In this document: piece by piece, positions 32,460-41,516 of the stretch | Layout of the letters: every line of letters begins with the position of its first letter | How positions within the stretch are numbered: position 1 is the stretch's first letter | Assembly: GCA_015178975.1 (NCBI GenBank) | Contig: WHVD01000021.1 | Span: 1 to 64,000 of the forward strand | Direction of reading: 5' to 3' | Length of the DNA stretch: 64,000 nucleotides | Source: Hysterangium stoloniferum | Taxonomy: Eukaryota > Basidiomycota > Agaricomycetes > Hysterangiales > Hysterangiaceae | Made by a program: the position numbers and the translations under genes | The notes under the pieces: generated by a model | Databases searched by the model: none | The model's input: only the letters and a program-made list of their open reading frames with translations | Told to the model about the DNA's origin: nothing

Positions 32460-32856
32460 TGTCATGGGTTTCTTGGGTGTTTCTGACACATTAGCATTGA
32501 TGTTCCATCATCCATCACTTCTATTCTTCATATCACTCCATCTCTCCTATTGTCTGACTCAGTTGCCCCTATTGTTCGATTGTATTTCCCCATTTATCCA
32601 TGTCACATGTCTGATCTCATCTGTTGTTTGTCATTCACCATGTGGTTCAGTGCAGTCTCCCCCTTTATTATTCACAGCTTTACTAACATTCTTACCAAGA
32701 TGACTCAGATATGACTCACACCATCATTGTGTCATCATTTGTAGATGTTTGTTTTGACCTGTACTTCCTTATGTATATATAAGGGTTGGCTCAACATTTG
32801 TCCCACTCAATTGGCAAAGTCTGCGAGACTGCTGATAGTTTGTGACCAGCATGACA
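32460..32856 (+). repeat. candidate LTR with TGTCATG/CATGACA ends
   Basis: TGTCATGGG at 32460 and CAGCATGACA ending at 32856 form a perfect 7-bp terminal inversion. A TATA-like TATATATAAGGG lies near 32774. The flanks CTCAT and GAAGG do not match, so this is a candidate only. Confidence 0.35.
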
Positions 32857-33156
32857 GAAGGGCATATAGGGGGAGTAGAGGTTGGAAGCCTTGATGATGT
32901 ATTGTAACCTAAATATCTTCATTTGGGTTGCCCCAAGGTGGAGTAATAATGCATGTTCAAATCACTCAGACCACATGCTTGTTGGAACATGTTTAAGAGG
33001 CAGTTGTCATTTTCAACTGTTGTGCAGACTGGATCTAGTCCATCTAATGAATGTGGTCATGGAGGGACACTGGTATTATGGATACATGAGCAGGTAATGT
33101 TAGGATTAGTGACACTTTTTGATGCATCAGGATGCCACCCTTTGAGGAGGGGGCAA

Positions 33157-33349
33157 TGTCAAAGGACCCTTTGTAGCACTAGTGTTCCATTGTGGGAAGG
33201 GCCCCTGTTCCATATCAGGTAAAGTTATTTTTAGACTACTGGGTGCCTATGGGTGACACCTTGCAGGGAATTCCTTAGACTGTTTCTCTTCAGATTCCCT
33301 CCTGCTAGCCTTGTGTGAGTTCTGTGGGCCCAGCAGGGTTGTCCTTACA
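33157..33349 (+). repeat. LTR, family 3-like (copy O), with polypurine tract
   Basis: A purine tract GAGGAGGGGGCAA at 33144-33156 precedes TGTCAAAGG, and the unit ends GTCCTTACA. The 3' half resembles LTR N (AGATTCCCTCCTGCTAG). It looks like a 3' LTR whose element body to the left is degraded. Confidence 0.55.
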
Positions 33350-33560
33350 ACTACCACCCACCATTATAGCCACCCTAGGCTCATCTTCAACACACAGCAT
33401 TATTTCACTATAGGCCCTCTTCTTATGAAGTTCCCAGGCCACCTCAATCTCAAGCTCCTCCTTGATAGGAGCCATTGAATCTGTGCATACAGGATCCACC
33501 AGTTCTCCAGTTACAACTTTCCATTGGTCCAATGACTTGAGCATGGTTTTCATACTCACA
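33350..33560 (-). pseudogene. copia-type Gag fragment
   Basis: The minus-strand frame reads DQWKVVTGELVDPV, then EVAWELHKKRAYSEIMLCVEDEPRVAI. The pattern W-x-V-V-x-G, then W plus an acidic EI-x-L-x-VED-x-x-x-V helix is typical of agaricomycete copia Gag. It is only about 70 residues long and is followed on the left by LTR O. Confidence 0.5.
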
Positions 33561-33814
33561 CTCCATGTAAAATAATTATCCTTGCATACAGTGGGTCAAA
33601 AAACTGTCCCAATGTTTTTTCATTTTTGAAAGGTTGGGTTGGTATGGACCACTGGCAGAAGTGGAAAATCTGAGTAAATTATAGGAGATACTATAGGATC
33701 TTGGCTTGAAGATAAGCCTTGGTTCATGTGATTTGGATCAAAACCCATTGAATAATAATAAAGCAAAATAGCCACTCATTGAGACAGTTTTTTGACCTAT
33801 GATTATTTTACTAT

Positions 33815-35225
33815 CTAGTACTTTGTATGACCCCCTTTTTCCTTCATAACTACCCTGATACTTCTGGGAATACTTTCTATTAGATCTTGGCAGAATTCTG
33901 GTTGGATTGCATTCCACTCCTCCCCCACTCTCTGTCAGGGCTTACTGTATCTTAACGCCAACCCTAGACAGTTATATCTATAATTGTCATCTTATCTGAC
34001 TTCCCAAGTTTGGTTATAGTGCTATTGACGAATATCTTTAGTAGTTTTTAGATATTAGATTAAAAGGTCTGTGCATGATTCTGAGAAGGGTCTGTGCACA
34101 ACACCTAGTCCTGCTTTAGGTCTTAGCTAGATGCACAAGCATGTATACATATAATCTAGGGAGGTTAAGGACAGTAGGTCCTTAACTTTGTAATTGACTT
34201 GGGTACACAGCATCTACTGTAGTCTGAGTACAGACAGTCCCTAACACTCTCCCCCACAATTCATGCACTCCTTGGGTGATGTGTTATATTTTTGGAGTTG
34301 GCATTTGAGATGTTCCCAAAGATGCTCTATGGGGTTAAGATTAGGGGATTGGGGAGGCCAGGATAGTATGTGAATGTCCTTGTCCTCAAGCCATTTTGTT
34401 GCCTACTGAGATGCATGTTTAGGTTCATTGTCCTGCTGAAAGTAACAGTTGGCCTCCTCCATTTCCAACTTTCAAAACTTTCCACCACTCCCACTCCAAA
34501 ATTTCACAGTATTGTTCAGCATCTATCCTCCCCTGCACCTCTATGAGCTTTCACACTCCATTCCCACCCATACAACCCCATACCATGAGGTTGTTTCCTC
34601 CTCCATGTTTGACAGTCAGTGTTGTAGTCTGGTCAGACACTGGTTCTCCTCATTGTTTCCACACCTATGTATGTCTTTCAATATGACCCAATCCTATTAA
34701 TATTGGTCTCATCTGACCATAACACCCTCTTCCAGTTCTCCACAGTGCAATTTTCATAATATTGGGCAAATTTGAGCAATTTGAGCCACTTCTGACAATG
34801 ACTGGTCTTGAGCAGTGGTTGCTTTTGCTTTGTTGCAGAGTAAACACTATTCTCCTTCAGCACATTTCTGACTGTTTGGGGAGTGACAGAGTTGGAGATG
34901 ATAGAATTAATCAATTGGGTAGCCTCAACTGCATTATCAAACTGTCCAGAGCTGATCTGATGAATTATTGACTGTTTGTCACAACCAGAAAGCTTGGAAG
35001 GACAGCCTCCAGGATTGTTCTCTTTGTTATTTCTAGATTTGTATCTTTATTTTTAGATAATACTTGGGTCATATCAATAAATTCCCATCCACTTCCTACT
35101 AACCTACTAATCCTATCCACAGTACTCTTGCCTAGACCAGTTCTTTCCTGGATTTAGTGGTAGGAATAGCCTTCATTGAAGAGGAAGACAACAGAAGAGT
35201 GTTGAGCAGCAGAAATAAATCTCAT
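33815..35225 (-). pseudogene. Tc1/mariner transposase with LTR G inserted
   Basis: Start ATG is at 35225 (MRFISAAQHSS) and the stop at 33815. Without LTR G it is about 364 codons. A helix-turn-helix with TGLGKSTVDRI is followed by a second DNA-binding half (SVTPQTVRNVLKE). The first catalytic Asp is in VLWSDETNINRIG (about 34690). A WGCMGWNGVG block follows, and the second and third acidic residues lie in the degraded 34450-34260 region. Several stops are present (for example near 35170 and 34440), so it is inactive. LTR G splits the C-terminus. Confidence 0.88.
33933..34246. repeat. solo LTR G, TSD CTCTC
   Basis: It starts TGTCAGGGC and ends GTCCCTAACA (314 bp), with CTCTC at 33928-33932 and 34247-34251. 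Removing it rejoins the C-terminus of the mariner transposase. Confidence 0.9.
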
Positions 35226-35424
35226 GATGGTGGTAAGAAGTTAGGATGTAGTTGAACCACTTTAAACCTATCAAACAAATACAAATAAAGTCACATGACA
35301 TGTTTTATTTTTATTTTTATTTTTAATACATTTATATACCGCATTGCATAACTAAGATACATAGCAGTTGGGAGAAAAAGTACCCTAATGGTAGGTGGGG
35401 GCAGCAGGATGTGTATGTAGCTGG

Positions 35425-36146
35425 TGTTAAGAACTGGAAACTGACTAATGTCGGTGGCCGATGGGGACCGATCGGAAGGACTTGGCTTCAGCTTATGTGC
35501 TGCGCCCTCGCAAATATCCATAGGTTGTCCTTAAATTTCGGACAGGCGAAGACTAAATCCTAAGAAGGACCTTTCAGTGAGATACCAATCGGAACCGAAG
35601 GACAGGTCAAGTGTCGGGCCAAGGGATCGGGCCGAGAATGGGCGAGCGCACGCGAAGGCGGAAGGGGGGTTCTTCTAGTATGAGACTGCTACAGACGTAT
35701 GAGGGTATTCTGAGTCGATATTCTGATTGCCTAGTAACTACAATTACAGCGAGTTCATATACAAGTAACAGGCGTCTAGAAAATACTAATGGGGAGGAGG
35801 GCGGAAAACGGCATTAACATTAAGCTTGACTAGGAACAGGAAGTTTATGATTAGTTCGGAGGCCGATGATAACTGAGAATGGAAATTACGATAAAAGGAA
35901 ATAGTTCGAGGACTACAAATATAGATAGACATATGTGGAACATAAGATGAGACGGATCAACATGATGAAAGGGACATATCAAAGCATAACCAGACAGAAA
36001 GGCGTAGTCGGGTTTGATTGACCGGAGAGGATACGTCAGCGTCGGGGAACCAACGGCTTGCGAAGGGTTGTATTGTCGAAGACGTATAACGAGGGTATTC
36101 CATCGGGGACCGTCGGCTTGCGAAGGGTTGCGACACAGTCGTAACA
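35425..36146 (-). repeat. solo LTR, family 1 (copy C), CpG-rich, TSD GCTGG
   Basis: It starts TGTTAAG and ends GTCGTAACA (722 bp), with GCTGG at 35420-35424 and 36147-36151. The conserved block is at about 35484-35510. CG dinucleotides are well kept, so it is young. It is inserted into the 3' UTR of the LINE. An imperfect direct repeat containing CGGCTTGCGAAGGGTTG occurs at 36054 and 36112. Confidence 0.93.
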
Positions 36147-36249
36147 GCTGGTTGGTATGGGCAAGAGGGCCAAATGTAAGGTGGGGAAGAGCAGGGATGG
36201 TGGGCCAGTTATGCTTTCCGGAAAGCATCAGAGGTGGCGATGAACTCAG

Positions 36250-39200
36250 CTAGGTTTCAAGGCCCTTGTAGGTGTTGAGGATAATGGGGAGTGATAGGTC
36301 TTGAGAGGCAGTGCAGAGGGTGTGGTGGTGCTCCTTGTGAAGGGGGCACTCAGAAAGGATGTGGAGGCAGGACTGGATGTCTTCTGTGCCACAGGGACAG
36401 GAGGTGGGGAGGTTATGGAGGAAATGTTGGTAGTAGGCACTGAAGAAGCCGTGGCCCAAGATGGCCTGGATGACGCATGTGTGGATGTGGCAGGGACCAC
36501 TATATTCCTTGTGGAACTTTGAGAGTTTCACAGCAGGGGGTTTGTGGAGCGTGATGGCAGCTTGGTTGGTGTGGGGAAAGCAGAGCCAGTCTTGTCACCA
36601 AAGTTTTAGAGAGTGGGACTTGGCACATTCCAGGGCCTAGGAGACAGTGGAGTGGACGATGGGGGGGTGGGTAACAGCTTCTTTTGCAAGGAAGTCAGCC
36701 TCTTCATTGCCTTGGAATCCCTTGTGGCTGGGAATCCAGGGAGGGAGACATGGTGGGATGGGTCAACTAGGAAAGAGTCAATGTGTTTGTAAAAATTATG
36801 GAGGCACACTGGCTGGGGTGGTCTGAGAGGTCATCAATGGATCTGAGTGCAGCCTGATTGTCAGAGAAGACAAGAAGGTGCTTAGCTTCAGGAAAATCAG
36901 CCATGATTTTCAGTAGAACAGTGCTGGCACTAGCCAGGGCAAACATTTTGGTCTCGAAAATCCCTGCACATTTGCCTAGGCCGAAGCGCCCATGGCAGAT
37001 GGAGGTGCCAAGGTGGTGGATAGAGTAGCCAGCACCTGTGCGTCAGTGGTTCCCACAAACTTTGTGGCAGGAGCCATCAGTGTAGATGATGATGGCAGAA
37101 GGGTCTTGGTTGGCAGTGTGGATGGTGAGGCAGAGTTGCTCAATGAAGTGGGTGCGCTCTTCAGGGCTAAAGGGTGGACTCAGGATATTCTTTGAAAGGC
37201 GGTCACCCCACGCAGGACAGTGTGCATGTGGGGGGGCAAAATAAGGAAAAATCTGTTCAGTCTTGGGGCTGGACATAGAGGCGAGGTGGTGGATGATGGT
37301 GGTTTGGTTGCATGAGCCATTTGGGGAGGGAAGGGGGGTAGCTGCCTGGATGGTGGCCCTCCCAGCTGGGAGGGGCCCTCACTAGGACTTGGGATGAGGC
37401 GGGGAGGCAACTGAACTGAATGGCGGCATTGGTGGAGAGTTTGCATAGCAGGTGGGGGATGGGGAGGATGGCACCAAGGTGCATTTCTGCGACAGGGGAC
37501 ATGCAGAAAGTGCCAAGAATCCATTGGAGAGCTTCAGTCTGGGCCTTTTCGAGGGGCTTGATGAGTTTTTTCTGGTGGGGGCCAGTGTACCACACTGGGG
37601 AGGCAAAGGTGAGGATGGGGATGATGATAGCATGGTAAAGGAGCCTGGCATTGGCTACACTGAGGCTGCAGATGCTGTTGGTGAGGAGTTTTAGACCTGC
37701 AGTGGCAGAGTGGGCATGGTTGGCCATGTTGTGGACATGTGTGCAGAACATGAGGGACCAAGCCAGTGGATGGAGTGCTGGGGGTTGACGGCACAGGCTG
37801 GGGCAGAAAGGGGGGAGATGTGGATGAGAGGGACATTTGCAGGATCAGCTCTAGAGTGGGTGAAGTGGATGAGTTCAGTTTTGTCAGCATCAATGTCTAG
37901 GCCAAGGAGGTGGAGCAGATTGATCACAGTGTTGAAGGCATTTGATAGGCAGGCAGTGTTAGTATCCAGGGACTGGGACATCACCAGGATGAGGGTGTCA
38001 TCTACATATACTTTAAGGTTGACATCTGGGAGGTCATTTAGACATGTGAGTATAGGGAACGAGTAGATGGTGGATAATATGGGGGATAGGTGGGATCCTT
38101 GAGGGATACCAATGCCAGCAATGGGGAGGGGGTCACTGAGGAAACTGTTGATGTGGATGTGGATGAGGTGGTTGGACAGAAATGACCTGGTCCATGCAAT
38201 AACCAGCAGGGAGAAGCCAAGGAGTTCAAGTGTGTGGAGTAGGCGAGTGTGGTTGACATTGTTGAAATATCCCTTGAAATCAATAGCAAGGGCTGAGGTG
38301 ATGAGTCCATTGTGCCACATAGCCTGGACATCATGGGTGATGGACAGGCATGCATCAATGACTGAGGATTTGTTGTGGCCACCAAACTGGTTGGTAGGGA
38401 CTAAGTTGTGGCGACTGACCTCATACATGATACAGGCTGCCATGAGTTTTTCAAGGAGCTTGCCAAGGCATTCCAGCAATGTGATGGGATGGTAGGAGTG
38501 GGGGTTGGACATGTCAGCCTTGCGTGGTTTAGGGATGATAGCAATGATGGCCATTTTGAAGGCTGTAGAGTAGACACCTTGTTGAATGCAGGCATTGAGG
38601 AAGTTGGTGAGCTTGACAGGAAAAACAGAGAAGGCCCATTGGAAGATGATACGGTAGGTGGAGCCGGAGGCACCAGGAGCAGAGGTGTTTGAGGCAGATG
38701 AGAGGGTTTCTAGGATCTCAGATTGCAAGAAGGGGGTGAAGCCCCATGGAGGGAGGGGGGCAGGGTCAGATGTCAGGACTGGGTCTATCACAGGTGCAGT
38801 CCTGGGGAAAAAGGTGTCAGCAAAAGTGTGGCATTGTGAGGATGGGTCAATAGCTATGGTATCACTGTGACGAATTGGGGGGGTGCATTGGTGGTGTTTT
38901 CCTGAGGCCCACTGGCATAGGCTCCATACCTGTGTGGGTGGAATGTTGGACAATGTCCATGGCCCAGTCATGCTTCACTTTGCAGATGGTTGCATGGAGG
39001 CGGCCTCTGGCCACCTCACGTTGTGGTCCACGTGTGTGCATAAGGGCATGCATGGCCTCATTGCAGGCCTCATTCCACCATTTGGATTGGAGGGGGGGCC
39101 ATGCCAGTGCTTCTAGGCATGACATCTGAGGTAGCTAGGGATAGAGAGCTGAGTAGGGCAGTGGTGCCTACTTCAACGTCTTGGGGGGAATGGTATTCTG

Positions 39201-39258
39201 GTGGTGGGGGGTTAGCATGGATGGAGTGGGAAAAAGCCTCACACCACTCTTTCTGCAA
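36250..39258 (-). pseudogene. LINE ORF2: reverse transcriptase, RNase H, C-terminal zinc knuckle
   Basis: The largest open segment (37691-38971, 426 codons) is the reverse transcriptase, with SSVIDACLSITHDVQ, AIDFKGYFNNV, GIPQGSHLSP and the catalytic VYVDDTLI near 38000. The thumb region follows in another frame (37257-37751, ILTFASPVWYTG). RNase H begins with IIIYTDGS near 37085. A C-terminal cysteine motif (PTSCPCG then HILSECPLHK) lies near 36400. At least four frame changes are needed, so the ORF is dead. The order RT-RNase H-zinc knuckle fits Tad1-clade fungal LINEs. Confidence 0.9.
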
Positions 39259-39583
39259 GGACGGGTCAATCCAGAAGGGGTGTCACATGACATGTTTTAT
39301 TGTTCCCACAGCCCCCCTCTGCCTTGTACTGGTGCACAACAGTAGGAACACAGGTGAAAAAATGAAGGGTCAAAAAACTGTCCCAATGAGGGGCTGTTTT
39401 GTTTTATATGTACACTACTCAATGGGTTTTGATCCAAATCATATGAACCAAGACTTATCTTCAAGCCATGATCCTATAGTATCTTTTATAATTTACTTTT
39501 ATTTTCTGCTTCTTCCAGTGGTCCATACCAACCCAACCTTTCAAAAATGAGAAAACATTGGGACAGTTTTTTGAGCCACTGTA

Positions 39584-40278
39584 ACTTTGGGAAAACCTGA
39601 TAAGCACTCCCAGTGCTTATTTCATAATTCTTAATCTTGTCCAGAGTGGTCATATTCACAATTTTTCAAAGAGGACTTGTTATGAATATTATCAATATGA
39701 AGGGCTGGGGCCCATAATCTAAAGATGTTTTAAATATCTCAGCATAAAACATTCACTATATTGTACTATACCTAAAGATGTTTAAATACTAAATACATGT
39801 AATAAGTTCCATTTCAGAATGAGGCAATAATGAGAGTACTTACTCTCTCAGTGTAAAACATTCACTGAGAGATTTACTAACTATACTATGCATATACATA
39901 TATGTAATAGTATATTTGAGAGGAGATTGAACACTTATGTATGACCCTTATTGCATCTTCTTGAGACATTCTGTCTCACCTTTTTCATACAAGTGCTTAC
40001 TTCTACAATACTCATTATACCTAATAGATATGCTTTTATTTGTGCAATTGTAGGCCTTCTGTGACTTAATTCCAGGAGTTTTGGCTCATTGTCATCAAGG
40101 AAAGGGTATTTGCCTGTAATGAATAGCTCTAGCAGCCACAAATGACACCAGTTGCCTGCCTTTTCAATAGAAAGTGCAGGTAAATGATCATCATGCAACA
40201 AACATGTTGAGTGGCCTAACATAATGAAAAAAAATACACAATAAGCAGCAAATTACTCACACACTGGGATAACCCCCT
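39584..40278. other. AT-rich spacer with paired hairpins
   Basis: A pair of short hairpins resembling those at 12921-13047 lies near 39733 and at 39845-39871 (CTCTCAGTG/CACTGAGAG). A 95-codon minus-strand frame at 39935-40222 has no recognisable motif. No confident gene. Confidence 0.45.
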
Positions 40279-40576
40279 CTCTAAAAAAATTTAGGATCCT
40301 TAGTAAAGCCTTATTTTATATAAACTCCAACAATCATCCATTGACTCGTTATAAGAGTTAAAATTGGTAAGGGATCTTTTGAGGATCATTGAATTCTAAC
40401 CCGTGCAATCACATGTTAGATCCTTACCGATTTTAACTCCGTTGATCCACAAGTTCGTTGGATTCTAAACCCGCCAATCACATGTTGAATCCTTAACCGA
40501 GTTGAAGTCGGTTAAGGATCCGATGGTGGAGCTTATATAAAATAAGCCTTCTACTGAGGATTAAAAATTTTTGGAG
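40279..40576. mobile_element. MITE, about 298 bp, with ~50-bp terminal inverted repeats
   Basis: The left end CTCTAAAAAAATTTAGGATC, extending through GCCTTATTTTATATAA, matches the inverse of the right end (GAGGATTAAAAATTTTTGGAG region). The interior has two imperfect copies of a unit containing CAATCACATGTT and a hairpin around GTTAAGGATTC / GGATCCTTAACC. No coding capacity. The target duplication is unclear. Confidence 0.65.
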
Positions 40577-41516
40577 CTAGGCTTTTCCCGGTGATATCGT
40601 CCATGCTTGTGAATTCGCTCCTATAATGGATTGCGGCGATGTCAGCTCCGGAAAACTAAGGTCTATGGATCTCATCCGGGGCCTTTTCCTACTTCTGAAG
40701 TGCGAAAACACCTCAGATCGATTTTTTTCTCTGATAGTTAAAAATAAGCCAATCTTCACCGCCGAACAGCCGGGGAGATAGTCGAAAGCTAAAGAGATAT
40801 ATAGGCGCGGCTGGCGATTTGGAAGGTTGATATTATGAGCTAATTTCAGCCACCAGGCAATAGGAATGTTACCTATGACGCGACACACTCCTATCCGTGT
40901 AATATCATCTCTGATGGATTGCGTTGCAAGGGAAATCAGTACGGGGATGGGGAGTCATAGGCAAACTTGTCGAGGATTCGGCACGCAGAGTGGACATGCG
41001 TGGCATGTGGGATTTGCATGGCTGATGTTCTCATGCGATGCCATAATCTTTTCAAGCGGGGGCGGTTGCCCATTATAGAACGTTCTTCTCAGAACGACCG
41101 TAGGTTGCTCACAGTAATCCTACCTCGTTTTGGCGTTCGTATCACTCTTACAGGCTGGGTATTGCTGGATAAGGATAACCTGGTTCCCTCGAAGTTACCG
41201 CGAAGAAAACGTGCTAAAAGCTTCGATCCTGGTACTTAATGAATGGCTTAGAGCAAGCGCACTGGCCAGTAATGTCAACTCAAGCGGCTAAAACAACTCT
41301 CATGCACATGGTTCATACATAGCACAATTAGAGCCGTGTATAGATTACTAGAGGCAAGGGCCAACGCATGGGCATGTGAACACACTTCCAAACACTGCTT
41401 CTCTAAGTGGATCCGCGCGATGCAACCCCCCAAAGGAACTTAAGGCAAACATAGGACATGGGCTTTTAGGGCTTCCTTCCTGACTGCACACCTCGCACCT
41501 CCCAATCTCAGCTCTC
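40577..41516. other. intergenic, no gene recognised
   Basis: Frames of about 100 codons exist (40577-40888 minus; 40967-41239 plus) but show no family motif. Part of this must hold the promoter of the downstream PTR2 gene; I see no clear TATA box within 100 bp of its ATG. Confidence 0.5.

Larger units (their letters stand above)
35310..39281 (-). mobile_element. 5'-truncated Tad1-type LINE with 20-bp target duplication
   Basis: Both ends are flanked by GTCACATGACATGTTTTATT (35290-35309 and 39282-39301). The 3' tail is a (TTTTTA)n-type run at 35306-35325. The minus strand codes for reverse transcriptase and RNase H, but the 5' endonuclease region is missing. The element lies inside mariner element 2 and itself holds solo LTR C. 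This truncation-plus-duplication structure is the signature of target-primed reverse transcription. Confidence 0.93.
33589..39581 (-). mobile_element. Tc1/mariner element 2, carrying LTR G and a LINE
   Basis: The ends are CAGTGGGTCAAAAAACTG and (inverted) CAGTGGCTCAAAAAACTG, with TA at 33587-33588 and 39582-39583. The terminal repeats are about 210 bp, with a second inverted copy of the GTCAAAAAACTGTCCC motif at their inner ends (about 33777-33799 and 39367-39385). Without its inserts the element is about 1.68 kb, a normal Tc1 length. Confidence 0.92.

Noticed and set aside
39101..39550. 149-codon plus-strand frame crossing the LINE and mariner junction
   Set aside because: It spans the LINE 5' junction, the target duplication and the mariner terminal repeat, so it cannot be one gene.
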